Counted from the first letter of the stretch, positions 8,119 to 17,432 are shown. The stretch: 27,127 nt of DNA from GCA-2699365 sp036160955 (GCA_036160955.1 JAYYDJ010000062.1:1-27127); one strand, 5' to 3'. Numbers and translations are program-made. Notes: generated by a model not told the origin, from the sequence alone.

Positions 8119-8715
8119 TCAAGCAACTGGCTTAGCTTCAATAACTTTATCAACTATACCGTATTCTCGAGCATCCTCAGCAGTTAAATAAAAATCGCGG
8201 TCTGAATCAGAAGAAACTTCTTCGGCAGACTTGTTGGTATGCGAAGCTATCAATTGGTTCATTCTAGCACGCCATCGCAAAATTTCACGAGCCGCTATCG
8301 ATATGTCTGAGGTTTGTCCAGTAGCGCCTCCAGTAGGTTGATGCATCATAACACGACTGTTTGGAAGTGCATAACGTTTTCCCTTAGTACCAGCGGCAAG
8401 TAGTAATGTTGCCATGCTTGCTGCTTGACCAACGCAGTAAGTGACAATGTCACATTGCAAAAAATTCATAGTATCATAGATAGCCATCCCGTCGGTCACG
8501 CTTCCACCAGGCGAATTTATGTAGAGGCTAATATCTTTTTTGGGATCCTCCATCTGTAAAAAAAGCATCTGAGCAATTACAGCATTCGCGACAAAATCAT
8601 TAATAGGCGTACCTATAAAAATAATTCGGTCTCTTAATAAACGACTATAAATATCCCATGCTCGCTCAGTGCGACCCTCGCGTTCATAGACAGTAGGAAG
8701 TGGAACGTAACTCAC
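8119..8715 (-). CDS. clpP: ATP-dependent Clp protease proteolytic subunit ClpP
   Basis: A 198-residue serine peptidase (family S14) that forms the double-heptamer degradation chamber paired with ClpX. The triad is visible: Ser100 in GQAASMA, His125 in MMHQP, and Asp174 in SDRDFYL, with spacing matching E. coli ClpP after a three-residue offset. The substrate-binding segment NSPGGSVTDGMAIYD is intact. The N-terminus is short, with little or no propeptide expected. The start is GTG (the next in-frame Met is near residue 50), with no Shine-Dalgarno sequence in the AT-rich leader. It sits between tig (76 bases upstream) and clpX (96 bases downstream) on the same strand and is very likely co-transcribed with at least tig. 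Confidence 0.98.
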   Translation of the reverse strand: MSYVPLPTVYEREGRTERAWDIYSRLLRDRIIFIGTPINDFVANAVIAQMLFLQMEDPKKDISLYINSPGGSVTDGMAIYDTMNFLQCDIVTYCVGQAASMATLLLAAGTKGKRYALPNSRVMMHQPTGGATGQTSDISIAAREILRWRARMNQLIASHTNKSAEEVSSDSDRDFYLTAEDAREYGIVDKVIEAKPVA

Positions 8716-8791
8716 AATTTTTAAAATAAACTTATATATATGAAATGAAATACATGCTAAGAAGCAAATGCTTTTAGAATTAAGTAAAAAA

Positions 8792-10126
8792 TTAATTCGC
8801 AGAGTCAGAATCTTTATTAGCTTGAATAGATTTTTCTATTAATAAATCCATCGCCTTGCTGAGTAGTATATCCGATCTCATCTTGTTTATGCGGTCTTGA
8901 TCTTTACGCAATTCTTTAACCAGTTTCTCTGGTTTTTGTCCTGTTTGCATAGCTTCATTCATGATCACTCGGCTAAAGTCATCATTTTCGACCTTAATAT
9001 TTTCTTTTTCTGCAATTTTACTTAATATAATACGAGATTTTAACCGATCCTCAGCCGCCTTAGATGCGGTAGCGTGAAGAGCCTCTTTTTGTACATCCAA
9101 ATCTTGTGATTTTGCTCCTTGCTTAATATTTCGTTGCATAAAATCCCGGAGAATATTTTCCGTTTCCCCTTCAATACCACTTTGCGGAAGAGCTAAATCA
9201 ACGGCTTTATTTAATTGATCTGTGATTTGTTGGCGTTCTGCTTGAAAATTCTGCTGTTTTTTCTGACTTACAATATTTTGTGAAAGTTGATCGCGTAATT
9301 CAGCTTCATCTTTGACCTGTATACTCTTAAAGAAATCATCATTTAACTCAGGAAGCACCTTCTCACGCACCTCCTCGACTTTAATCGAGTATGTCGCGCT
9401 TTTACCAGACAGTGCTTTAACTTCAAAATCATCGGCAAAGTCGAAAGTAACTTCTTTTTCATCACCTGCGCTGAGTCCAACTAAAGCTTCCACTACAGCA
9501 CTTACGCCTGGTGAATCAGTTGAACCAGCTTCTTCCCACGTCGAGGCCTGTGTGCCAAAAATAGAAGCATCTGGAGCTAACTGAGCTATCAAATCATCTC
9601 CAATCTTACCTTCATAACTGCAACGAACATAATCACCTTTTTTAGCTGATTTTTCAACTACGTTGTACTCAGCTCGCTGGCCTAATATTTGATTAAGCAT
9701 AGTGGTTATTTCTTCCTCTGAAGCATCTGTTGTGGCACTTTTAATCTCCAGTCCCTCATAAGTAGGCAATTCAAAATCAGGTATAATATCTACAGTGAAA
9801 CTAATTGTTGCACCTTTTTTGCTATCGATTTCTCCTTCGTCTAGGTCCACTACACCATAAACATTCATATCAGATCCAGAAACACCCTGTTGATGGGCAC
9901 TGGCGACAACCCTACTTTTTAGCTCACTGGCAATATCTTTAGCAAAGCGTGTGCGCACCATATTTTCGGGTGCCTTGCCATTTCGAAAACCCGGTATTTT
10001 TGCTTGCTTTTGAAAATCCTTTACAAGTTTTTGTTCATAATCTGCCACCTCTTGGTTAGTAAATTTAACCGTTATTAGTTTACGTGTAGGACCAATTTCT
10101 TGGATTTCTGTATTTGTGGGACTCAT
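8792..10126 (-). CDS. tig: Trigger factor, ribosome-associated chaperone and PPIase
   Basis: A 444-residue protein with the three-domain layout of trigger factor. The N-terminal ribosome-docking domain carries the signature GFRNGKAP (46-53). A central FKBP-type peptidyl-prolyl isomerase domain spans about 155-255, and a long helical C-terminal chaperone domain about 260-435. It binds near the ribosomal exit tunnel and shields nascent chains. It is the first gene of the tig-clpP-clpX group on the minus strand. A 150-base gap separates it from the upstream small membrane-protein gene. I find no strong terminator there, so a longer transcript is possible. The acidic and Ser-rich C-terminal end is normal for the family. 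Confidence 0.96.
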   Translation of the reverse strand: MSPTNTEIQEIGPTRKLITVKFTNQEVADYEQKLVKDFQKQAKIPGFRNGKAPENMVRTRFAKDIASELKSRVVASAHQQGVSGSDMNVYGVVDLDEGEIDSKKGATISFTVDIIPDFELPTYEGLEIKSATTDASEEEITTMLNQILGQRAEYNVVEKSAKKGDYVRCSYEGKIGDDLIAQLAPDASIFGTQASTWEEAGSTDSPGVSAVVEALVGLSAGDEKEVTFDFADDFEVKALSGKSATYSIKVEEVREKVLPELNDDFFKSIQVKDEAELRDQLSQNIVSQKKQQNFQAERQQITDQLNKAVDLALPQSGIEGETENILRDFMQRNIKQGAKSQDLDVQKEALHATASKAAEDRLKSRIILSKIAEKENIKVENDDFSRVIMNEAMQTGQKPEKLVKELRKDQDRINKMRSDILLSKAMDLLIEKSIQANKDSDSAN

Positions 10127-10276
10127 GACTTAATGTATTAAATGAAATGCACCTGTTGAATGAAAAAGCTGATCACAAAAGGCAAAAGCTATTTTTGGGT
10201 CAATGTCATTATTACGAAGAGAAAACTTAAGAAAGTAATTATTTCACAATCGAGTCTAGAATTCATCTGCTAGGAA

Positions 10277-10840
10277 TCAATTTTTACGAAAGATTATAAA
10301 ATCAGGATCTGCACTTTGGTATAAATGACTCCATTTACGTATCGCCTCGATTGTTCTTGGGACAGCGTCAATCTTAGTGTCTAAAACTCCAATAATGGCG
10401 ATATTATGTTTTCTACTAAAATTCCTTAAGCGTAATTCTAGCGCCTTTAACATCGGAGATAAATCAGTCACATCTATATCTGGTCTGAGAGTTAGTTTTA
10501 TTTGGTCAGCTGCGCTATACGTTAATGCCCCACTCTCTAGGCTTTGCACAACCCTTACGTGCGGATAACTCTTCTTAAATTTGAGTAACCAAACTCTTTG
10601 CTGACGATCAAGATCGCTCGGTAAATAACCAAAGTCTAAAATTTGGCCCTTCAAAATTACTGATTCTACATCTTGTGGTAGAGCTTCAATTCTTGCATCT
10701 GTTGCTAAATACACAGGATCTTGAATAGAATCGGAGGAAGTATCCCTAAATGCCGAGCGCCGCATGAAAATTGCGGAGACTAATAACATTCCTAGAATAG
10801 AGCCTAGCGAATAAACGACAAATCTTGCACTATTTTTCAT
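10277..10840 (-). CDS. Unrecognised single-pass membrane protein
   Basis: I do not recognise this 187-residue protein. It begins with a basic residue followed by a hydrophobic segment (about 8-27) that reads as a signal anchor, so the rest is probably periplasmic. The soluble part has mixed alpha/beta character, with hydrophobic strands such as ESVILKGQILDFGYL and HNIAIIGVLDT separated by basic helices, and ends IIFRKN. No catalytic motif is evident. The start ATG directly follows the stop codon of the upstream gene (TAAATG), with an AAGGAG immediately before, so the two genes are probably translated together. It sits 150 bases upstream of tig on the same strand, which might tie it to export or folding, but that is only positional. 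Confidence 0.72.
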   Translation of the reverse strand: MKNSARFVVYSLGSILGMLLVSAIFMRRSAFRDTSSDSIQDPVYLATDARIEALPQDVESVILKGQILDFGYLPSDLDRQQRVWLLKFKKSYPHVRVVQSLESGALTYSAADQIKLTLRPDIDVTDLSPMLKALELRLRNFSRKHNIAIIGVLDTKIDAVPRTIEAIRKWSHLYQSADPDFIIFRKN

Positions 10841-11119
10841 TTACTCCTTATCCAGATATTTTTTAGTGGTAAATTTTTTATAGCCACGCATAAAGCAAAG
10901 AACGATAGCGAAGCCCCCGGCCCATAAGCTACTATACTTAATACCATGCACACAACCAAGTGCTACATAATAAACAATGTCTGCATTTGTAATAAATAAT
11001 AATGCAAATAATAAATGAGTGATAACTCCTATAAGTGTACCTAAAAAACAAATAATACTCACAAAATAAAGCCAAGTGACTAGCCAACTCATTAATTCTA
11101 CTATTTTTTGATTGTTCAT
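10841..11119 (-). CDS. Small unrecognised integral membrane protein
   Basis: A 92-residue very hydrophobic protein with two or three membrane helices (one or two in about 12-44, another at about 62-77) and a basic C-terminal tail (MRGYKKFTTKKYLDKE). I do not recognise a family. An AAGGGG lies just upstream of the ATG, so it is one of the few genes here with a Shine-Dalgarno-like sequence. The stop codon abuts the start of the next gene with no gap, consistent with a two-gene unit. The arrangement of a small polytopic protein with a signal-anchored partner suggests the two may act together, but that is inference only. The 81-base gap upstream is shared with the divergent thioesterase gene. Confidence 0.7.
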   Translation of the reverse strand: MNNQKIVELMSWLVTWLYFVSIICFLGTLIGVITHLLFALLFITNADIVYYVALGCVHGIKYSSLWAGGFAIVLCFMRGYKKFTTKKYLDKE

Positions 11120-11200
11120 AACTACCCCTTACTCAGAACAGCGTGCAATATTGAGCAGAATTATGTTTTGGTATTTTAATAATCATACTGTGATAGTATT

Positions 11201-11611
11201 ATGATTCATACGGTTTCAAAAATTAGAGTACGATACGCAGAGACGGATCGAATGGATGTCGTTTATCATAGTAATTACTTCGTATGGTTTGAAACTGCGC
11301 GCATCATGATGCTAGATCAAATAGGATCACCATATAAGGCAATAGAAACAAACGGACACTTTATTCCAGTCCTCGAGGCAAAAGCGAGCTACCTGTCTCC
11401 TGCACGGTTCGACGATCGGCTTGATGTTCACATATATATGCGTAAGAAACCACTGGTGAGATTTTATTTTGAATATGAAGTTAAGCGATCTAAAGAGTTA
11501 CTGGTAGAGGGAAGCACGACGCATGGCTTCATGGATAAAAACGGCAAAGGAATGCGTCCACCCAATGATTTTATACAAAAAATTAATGCTGCTTGGGATA
11601 AAAATGCCTAA
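11201..11611 (+). CDS. Acyl-CoA thioesterase, YbgC/4HBT family
   Basis: A 136-residue hot-dog-fold protein. The N-terminal signature RYAETDRMDVVYHSNYFVWF places the catalytic Asp at residue 16, with the conserved V-V-Y-H and Y-x-x-W positions of the 4-hydroxybenzoyl-CoA thioesterase/YbgC group. Such enzymes hydrolyse short or hydroxylated acyl-CoAs or acyl-ACPs. In many Gram-negative bacteria ybgC sits beside tol-pal, but no tol gene is present here. Length matches the family. The ATG has no Shine-Dalgarno sequence. Its stop lies only 3 bases from the end of the convergent aroK gene, so the two transcripts must overlap. Substrate unknown. Confidence 0.88.
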   Translation: MIHTVSKIRVRYAETDRMDVVYHSNYFVWFETARIMMLDQIGSPYKAIETNGHFIPVLEAKASYLSPARFDDRLDVHIYMRKKPLVRFYFEYEVKRSKELLVEGSTTHGFMDKNGKGMRPPNDFIQKINAAWDKNA

Positions 11612-11614
11612 AAA

Positions 11615-12151
11615 CTATTTAATACAGTCTTTATAAGTGCGCAGTATGTGCCGTACAACTTCAGCAATCGTTCTGCCCTCGGTACTAATACAAGGTCCAG
11701 ATTTCATATAAACAGATTCGCGCTCTGCATAGAGTTCACGAATTTGCTTCTCGCGATTGCTAACATTGATTAAGGGTCGATCATTATTACGACTGATGCG
11801 ATCGATTATAGTTTCCAGAGAAGCAAATAAGCAAATAACAACTCCATTATCCTTTAGGCGCTCTTGCATACCATCTTGTATCACTAGGCCGCCTCCGCAT
11901 GAAACCACACACCTACTAGAGGGGTGACCGGACTGAATAAATTCAAGTTCGTATTGTCTAAAACTGGCTTCTCCCTCGTTTTTAAATATTTCTGATATTG
12001 GGCGTCCGCGTTCTTTTTCTATACTTCGGTCAGAGTCTATAAATTGATAATTGAGTTCCTTGGCAACCCTTCGACCCAAAGCAGATTTACCGACTCCCAT
12101 AAACCCAACTAGATATAAATTTGGTAATTCAATATGTTTCATATCATTCAC
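11615..12151 (-). CDS. aroK: Shikimate kinase
   Basis: A 178-residue P-loop kinase that phosphorylates shikimate at the 3-OH with ATP, the fifth step of the chorismate pathway. Visible motifs are Walker A GFMGVGKS (16-23), the shikimate-binding Asp in FIDSD (Asp39) with Arg65 in GEASFR, the CGGG loop (85-88), and the lid segment around NNDRPLI with its ATP-binding Arg. Length is normal. The annotated start is GTG; an ATG three codons in (at 12142) would remove only MND and is equally plausible. No other aro gene is in the window. The gene is convergent with the thioesterase (3 bases apart) and divergent from the bifunctional-nuclease gene, leaving 48 bases for both promoters. Confidence 0.94.
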   Translation of the reverse strand: MNDMKHIELPNLYLVGFMGVGKSALGRRVAKELNYQFIDSDRSIEKERGRPISEIFKNEGEASFRQYELEFIQSGHPSSRCVVSCGGGLVIQDGMQERLKDNGVVICLFASLETIIDRISRNNDRPLINVSNREKQIRELYAERESVYMKSGPCISTEGRTIAEVVRHILRTYKDCIK

Positions 12152-12199
12152 GAATTAATCCTGTTACAAGGGCGGTACTTGGGGCGATATAAATTTTAA

Positions 12200-12712
12200 A
12201 TGATTTTCGATGTATCTAAACGCTTGAACGGATTAGTTTGTACTGACAGATTTAAAACCAAAGTGGAAAAAGTAGTACTACAAGTCAGCGTAAAAGGGGT
12301 AATGCCTACAACTAGTGGTTGTGCTGTATTTTTAGGAAATGATACAAAAACATTTGTAATTTATGTCGATCAAGGAATTGGAGATGCCATTGAACATGCT
12401 ATAAATGATACTCATTTTGAGCGTCCGCAGACTCATAACCTGATGATTACTGCATTAGATGGTCTCGGTGCAGAAATTGAACGAATCGTCATAAATAATG
12501 TTGAGGAAAGTACCTTTTATGCGCGACTCATCCTATCAATGGATAACGAATTAGGACATAAGATTATTGAAATTGACGCAAGGCCTAGTGATTCACTAGT
12601 CCTCGCTCTAAATACTGGAAAGCCTATATATGTAGCACGCACGGTTATGGACTCAGTTGAAGATATGACGGAAATTCTTACAAAAATACTCAATCAAGGC
12701 GACAAGCAGTAA
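12200..12712 (+). CDS. Bifunctional nuclease (BFN/DUF151) domain protein
   Basis: A 170-residue protein with the BFN/DUF151 core. It shows RPQTHNLM (about 76-83), a central segment GAEIERIVINNVEESTFYAR, then IDARPSDSLVLAL and GKPIYVAR. The family includes proteins with reported DNase/RNase activity in plants and Mycobacterium, and members in many bacteria whose role is unclear. The stretch ARPSDSxxLA is the most conserved part and is intact. The N-terminal extension of about 24 residues looks non-conserved. The ATG is preceded by an A/T-rich stretch without a Shine-Dalgarno sequence. The dus gene follows after 71 bases. Biochemical function should be treated as unassigned. Confidence 0.87.
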   Translation: MIFDVSKRLNGLVCTDRFKTKVEKVVLQVSVKGVMPTTSGCAVFLGNDTKTFVIYVDQGIGDAIEHAINDTHFERPQTHNLMITALDGLGAEIERIVINNVEESTFYARLILSMDNELGHKIIEIDARPSDSLVLALNTGKPIYVARTVMDSVEDMTEILTKILNQGDKQ

Positions 12713-12783
12713 CAACTAAAGCACTTGTGCGAAGATAGAGACATGTACCAGTAAGTTTTAAATATGCTCTTACAGAGTCAACT

Positions 12784-13851
12784 ATGATGATGCCATTACC
12801 AGATCCTGTGGTGCCCAATCAACCTTGGACTGCACTCGCGCCTATGCAGGATGTCACTACGTTAAAATTTATTCAATTATTAGGTAAATACGGCGCACCA
12901 GACCTACTCTTCACTGAATATTTTAGGGTGCATGCTCACTCAACTCTTAGTCCACACATCGTCGCTTCAATATGTGAAAATAATACAGGAAGACCTATAT
13001 TTGCCCAATTGATCGGCGAGAATATAGATGACTTAAAGCGAACTGTCAGTGAAATTGACGAGCAACAATTACCGATTGCTGGGATTGACTTAAATATGGG
13101 TTGCCCAGCGCCAAAAGTATATAAGAAAAATGTAGGTGGCGGATTATTACGCGACCCTAACAAAATCGATAAAGTTCTTGGATGCTTACGTGATTCTATA
13201 AAGGGACGTTTCACTGTTAAAATGAGAATTGGATTTGAGGACGATAGAAACTTTGAAACAATACTCCGCTTAATCGAAAAACACTCTGTCGACTTAGTTA
13301 GCTTGCATGCTCGCACTGTCAAAGAAGCTTACCGCAGTGAGGTACATTATGAGTATGTTCGTCGCGCTCGGGAAGCACTCCATTGTCCTGTATTCGCCAA
13401 TGGAAACATAACATCGGTAAAAAAAGGTCAGATAGTTATCCAACAAACTGGTGCAAATGGACTCATGATTGGACGATCGTGTATACGAAATCCATGGATT
13501 TTCCGCCAGCATCACGAACATTTTAATCAAGAACCTATATTTAGACCTACATTAGCCGATGTCCGTAGATACATTGATGATCTCTATGAGGCAACGACAC
13601 TTTCAGATAGAAAAAGCATCCATCAAATCAATCATCTAAAAAAGTTTCTCAACTTCGTAGGTCTTGGCGTTGATCGCGATGGTAAGTTCTTACATGATAT
13701 GCGACGCGTAAAGTCTAAAGAGGAGCTCAATAAAGTTTGTAATCGACATCTAATAGACAATAACCGCGCCAATCAATATTTTCCAGACGAACCAATTAAG
13801 GGACTTGTCTCAAGACCCAACTGCGAAACCCCAACTGGATGTGCATTATAA
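12784..13851 (+). CDS. tRNA-dihydrouridine synthase (Dus family)
   Basis: A 355-residue FMN-dependent TIM-barrel reductase. It has the N-terminal LAPMQDVT, the catalytic Cys107 in NMGCPAPKV (proton donor), Lys146 in TVKMRIGF, LHARTVKEAYR, ANGNITS, and the phosphate-binding GLMIGRSCIRNPW, followed by the helical tRNA-binding domain. It reduces specific uridines in the tRNA D-loop using NADPH. I cannot separate DusA, B and C classes with confidence. About 40 C-terminal residues beyond the helical domain look non-conserved. The gene is monocistronic or the second in a pair with the DUF151 gene. The 95-base gap before sucC has no clear terminator. Confidence 0.93.
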   Translation: MMMPLPDPVVPNQPWTALAPMQDVTTLKFIQLLGKYGAPDLLFTEYFRVHAHSTLSPHIVASICENNTGRPIFAQLIGENIDDLKRTVSEIDEQQLPIAGIDLNMGCPAPKVYKKNVGGGLLRDPNKIDKVLGCLRDSIKGRFTVKMRIGFEDDRNFETILRLIEKHSVDLVSLHARTVKEAYRSEVHYEYVRRAREALHCPVFANGNITSVKKGQIVIQQTGANGLMIGRSCIRNPWIFRQHHEHFNQEPIFRPTLADVRRYIDDLYEATTLSDRKSIHQINHLKKFLNFVGLGVDRDGKFLHDMRRVKSKEELNKVCNRHLIDNNRANQYFPDEPIKGLVSRPNCETPTGCAL

Positions 13852-13946
13852 ACTACTTAATTTATAATTTTCAGCATATAGGATTGCACATATATCTCTT
13901 CGTAGTCACATAACTTTTTCATAAAAAATAATACACGCAGTCAGCA

Positions 13947-15143
13947 ATGAATATTCACGAATATCAAGCGAAGGCTCTTTTAGCTCAGCACGGAGTACCG
14001 GTTCCAAAAGGTTACACCGCAAAAACGACCGAAGAGGTTAAATCAGCGCTCACAAAACTAAATGAAAGCGATAAGATCGTGGTTAAAGCCCAGATCCATG
14101 CTGGAGGACGTGGTAAAGGCAGCTTTTGCACAGGATACGAAGGTGGAGTTAAGGTAGTGGACAATCATCCAGCTGCTCTGAAAGCATCACAAAATATGCT
14201 AGGTAATAATCTAATAACTGCACAAACTGGTCCAAGTGGACGCAAAGTACAGACCCTTTATCTGACTGAAGCTTACGATATCAGCCATGAGTATTATCTC
14301 GCTATTGTGCTCGACCGCGAAACTGCTCAATCCGTAATTATTGCATCGACTGAAGGGGGTATGGATATTGAAGCTGTAGCTGAGGAAACTCCTGATAAAA
14401 TTATTCGCATACCAATTTCACCTGCTACAGGATTACGCCCACACCACTGTAGGAGAATCTCTTTTGAATTAGGTTTTGAGGGCACTCAGATAAAACAATG
14501 TGCAAACCTTTTATCTGGATTATACAAGTTATTCTGGGAAAAGAATGCTATGTTGGTAGAAATAAATCCACTTATAACTACCCCAGATGGTGCCGTTATT
14601 GCTTTAGATGCGAAAGTTTCTTTCGATGCAAACGCAACCTTCATGCATCCAGATATCATGGAACTTCGTGATTTAAATGAAGAAGACACAAAAGAGGTTG
14701 AGGCTTCTAGATATAATCTTAGCTACATAGCACTCGATGGCAACATAGCCTGTCTGGTCAACGGCGCAGGGCTCGCGATGGCGACAATGGATATTATAAA
14801 AAGTTTTGGTGGTGAACCGGCTAATTTCCTTGATGTAGGTGGGGGCGCCAATGAAGAGCAAGTTACTGCTGCTTTTAAAATTATTCTTTCTGATCCTCAA
14901 GTTGAAGGAATCTTAGTGAATATCTTTGGTGGCATAATGAAATGTGATATTATTGCTCGTGGGATTGTAGCAGCTGCTGAAAATGTAGAATTAACTGTTC
15001 CATTAGTCGTGCGATTAGAAGGTACTAATGTAGATGCCGGCAAAAATATTTTACGTACTAGCACAGTAGCGCTTACACCAGCAGACAGTCTTGCCGAGGC
15101 AGCGCAGATAATAACCAAAAAAGTTGCTGAAAAACAAAAATAA
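13947..15143 (+). CDS. sucC: Succinyl-CoA ligase (ADP-forming), beta subunit
   Basis: A 398-residue subunit with an ATP-grasp domain starting MNIHEYQAKALL, the nucleotide-binding loop GGRGKGSF (about 53-60), the metal/ATP motif VEINPL, and the C-terminal ligase domain with DVGGGANEEQV and NIFGGIMKCD. With SucD it interconverts succinyl-CoA and succinate with substrate-level formation of ATP or GTP in the TCA cycle. Length equals the usual bacterial beta subunit, and no key motif is missing. sucD follows after 35 bases on the same strand, so a bicistronic operon is very likely. No Shine-Dalgarno sequence is seen before the ATG. Confidence 0.97.
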   Translation: MNIHEYQAKALLAQHGVPVPKGYTAKTTEEVKSALTKLNESDKIVVKAQIHAGGRGKGSFCTGYEGGVKVVDNHPAALKASQNMLGNNLITAQTGPSGRKVQTLYLTEAYDISHEYYLAIVLDRETAQSVIIASTEGGMDIEAVAEETPDKIIRIPISPATGLRPHHCRRISFELGFEGTQIKQCANLLSGLYKLFWEKNAMLVEINPLITTPDGAVIALDAKVSFDANATFMHPDIMELRDLNEEDTKEVEASRYNLSYIALDGNIACLVNGAGLAMATMDIIKSFGGEPANFLDVGGGANEEQVTAAFKIILSDPQVEGILVNIFGGIMKCDIIARGIVAAAENVELTVPLVVRLEGTNVDAGKNILRTSTVALTPADSLAEAAQIITKKVAEKQK

Positions 15144-15178
15144 ATCACTGAAATTTTAACAGGAACAAACACTTTCAT

Positions 15179-16063
15179 ATGAGTATACTGGTCAACAAAG
15201 ACACGCGCCTAATCGTGCAAGGCATAACTGGTAAAACTGGGACATTCCATACAAAACAATGCGTTGACTACGGCACTCAAGTGGTGGCTGGAGTTACTCC
15301 TAACAAGGGCGGAATATTGTGGGAAGATACCGTTCCAGTGTGTAATACCGTAGCTGAAGCGGTTAAAGAGTATGGAGCTAATGCATCCGTAATTTATGTA
15401 CCCCCCGCCTTTGCAGGAGATTCCATACTAGAATCAATTGAGGCAGAAATTCCATTAGTAATTTGTATTACTGAGGGAGTACCTGTCAAAGATATGGCGG
15501 AAATAAAACAGCGCTTAAATATATCTAACTGTAAAACACGCCTTATTGGACCGAACTGCCCGGGGATTATTACACCAGAAGAATGTAAGATTGGCATCAT
15601 GCCTGGCTACATACACAAACCTGGAAGAGTTGGTGTTGTTTCTCGCTCAGGTACATTAACTTACGAAGCTGTTTGGCAACTCACTCAAAGTGGGCACGGG
15701 CAATCTACTTGTATAGGCATAGGAGGAGACCCCATCAACGGCACCAGCCAAACAGATGCTATACGTATGTTTAACGAGGATCCAGACACTGATGCTATTA
15801 TAATGATTGGTGAGATTGGCGGTAGCGCAGAAGAAGATGCATGTGCCTATATTAAAGAACACGTAAAAAAACCAGTAGCTGGTTTCATCGCTGGCGCGTC
15901 CGCACCAAAAGGTCGCACCATGGGACATGCTGGTGCAATAGTATCTTCAAGCGGAGCTGGTACGGCTGAAGCTAAATTCGCTGCTATGCAAGAAGCAGGT
16001 GTTTCAATTGCTCGAAATCCATCAGAAATCGCTAAAGCACTGTTACGCATTTACAAGGCATAA
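15179..16063 (+). CDS. sucD: Succinyl-CoA ligase, alpha subunit
   Basis: A 294-residue CoA-binding subunit with the N-terminal Rossmann segment VQGITGKTGTFHTKQ, the CoA-site YVPPAFA, SRSGTLTYE, GIGGDPINGT, and the phosphohistidine loop GRTMGHAGAI with His250, which carries phosphate between the two subunits (His246 in E. coli). It completes the succinyl-CoA synthetase encoded with sucC. The 112-base convergent gap to fabF has several short A/T-rich inverted repeats but no GC-rich hairpin that I would call a terminator. Family length is normal. Confidence 0.97.
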   Translation: MSILVNKDTRLIVQGITGKTGTFHTKQCVDYGTQVVAGVTPNKGGILWEDTVPVCNTVAEAVKEYGANASVIYVPPAFAGDSILESIEAEIPLVICITEGVPVKDMAEIKQRLNISNCKTRLIGPNCPGIITPEECKIGIMPGYIHKPGRVGVVSRSGTLTYEAVWQLTQSGHGQSTCIGIGGDPINGTSQTDAIRMFNEDPDTDAIIMIGEIGGSAEEDACAYIKEHVKKPVAGFIAGASAPKGRTMGHAGAIVSSSGAGTAEAKFAAMQEAGVSIARNPSEIAKALLRIYKA

Positions 16064-16175
16064 GTAAAATTTTCCCTAATAAAAGCTGTCTTATTGTGCT
16101 AATTTTTATAAGGTATTACTCCAATAACAAACACAATTTAGTAAACTAGAGAGCGAAGCATTACTCTTTATAGCA

Positions 16176-17432
16176 CTATTGAAATTTTTTAAAAAGTAAG
16201 GTCGCGTTGTGACCACCAAATCCAAGATTATTACAAATTGCCACATTAACAGTAGATTTGCGCATCACATTAGGAACATAGTCCAAATCACAATCAGGAT
16301 CTGGATCCTTATAATTAATAGTTGGTGGCACCTTGCCATCACGTATCGCCAAAGCACATACTGCTGACTCGATGCCGCCTGCTGCCCCTAATAAATGACC
16401 TGTCATACCCTTAGTAGAGGAAGCCGTTATCTTATAGGCATGCTCCCCTAAAGCTTTTTTAATCGCTAAGGTTTCAAACTTGTCGTTGTAGGGAGTCGAA
16501 GTGCCATGTGCGTTGATATAACTTACATCCTCAACACTGATGCCGGCTTCCTTAATCACATGGCCTATAGCAGCACCCAATGCCTTACCTTCTGGATCAG
16601 GAGAAGTGATATGGTAGGCGTCACAGGTAGCTCCGTATCCAGCTAGCTCACAATATATAGTAGCTCCCCGAGCTTGTGCATGTTCCAGAGTCTCGACGAC
16701 TAATACACCCGCGCCCTCGCCCATTATAAATCCATCCCGACCTGAATCAAAAGGACGACTTGCGGTTTGTGGGGCATCATTGTAACTAGTACTCATTGCC
16801 TTCATGGAACAAAAACCAGCATAACCTAATTCGGTGATGGCTGCTTCACTTCCTCCAGCAAGCATTACGTCAGCATCTCCATCACGAAGCACATGGAACG
16901 CTTCACCAATACTGTGAGTTCCAGATGCACAAGCACTTACGATTCCATAATTTGGACCACGCGCACCCACTTCAATAGCAACTACACCACTAGCAATGTT
17001 TGCAATCAGTGAAGGGATCATAAAGGGTGAGACCTTGCGTGGCCCACCTTCATACAGGCGTCGACTTTGAGTTTGGATAGTCAGCATTCCTCCAATTCCT
17101 GAGCCAATTAATACACCAAAACGATCAGGATCCAAAGTAGTCGAGTCTAAGGCAGCATCCTTAAGGGCTAACTTAGAACCAGCGACAGCAAGCTGCGTGT
17201 AACGATCATTTCTTCGTGCTTCTTTAGGATCCATGTAATCAGACGCATTGAAATGCAACGCCTCCGCTCCTACTTTGGAAGGATAATCAGTAATATCAAA
17301 AGATTGTACCGTATCGATACCGCTTTTTCCAGCTAGAAGACTATCCCAGAAATTTTCAACACCATCGCCGTAACTAGTTACTGTACCGATGCCAGTAATA
17401 ACAACTCGGTTACGTTTGTTGGCTGCTTCCAT
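16176..17432 (-). CDS. fabF: 3-oxoacyl-ACP synthase II (KAS II)
   Basis: A 418-residue condensing enzyme from the ATG at 17432. An upstream in-frame TTG at 17444 would add only four residues, and the ATG start MEAANKRNRVVITGIG fits the family better. The catalytic triad is visible: Cys168 in VSACASGTHS, His309 in NAHGTSTPYND, and His346 in TGHLLGAAGG. The enzyme condenses malonyl-ACP with growing acyl-ACP and is responsible for long-chain and temperature-dependent elongation. It is the last gene of fabG-acpP-fabF on the minus strand, 63 bases after acpP, consistent with one transcript. fabD, fabH and plsX, often in the same cluster, are absent here. Confidence 0.96.
   Translation of the reverse strand: MEAANKRNRVVITGIGTVTSYGDGVENFWDSLLAGKSGIDTVQSFDITDYPSKVGAEALHFNASDYMDPKEARRNDRYTQLAVAGSKLALKDAALDSTTLDPDRFGVLIGSGIGGMLTIQTQSRRLYEGGPRKVSPFMIPSLIANIASGVVAIEVGARGPNYGIVSACASGTHSIGEAFHVLRDGDADVMLAGGSEAAITELGYAGFCSMKAMSTSYNDAPQTASRPFDSGRDGFIMGEGAGVLVVETLEHAQARGATIYCELAGYGATCDAYHITSPDPEGKALGAAIGHVIKEAGISVEDVSYINAHGTSTPYNDKFETLAIKKALGEHAYKITASSTKGMTGHLLGAAGGIESAVCALAIRDGKVPPTINYKDPDPDCDLDYVPNVMRKSTVNVAICNNLGFGGHNATLLFKKFQ

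Noticed and set aside
16064..16175. Terminator between sucD and fabF
   Set aside because: Only short A/T-rich inverted repeats are visible; no GC-rich stem followed by a T run on either strand.
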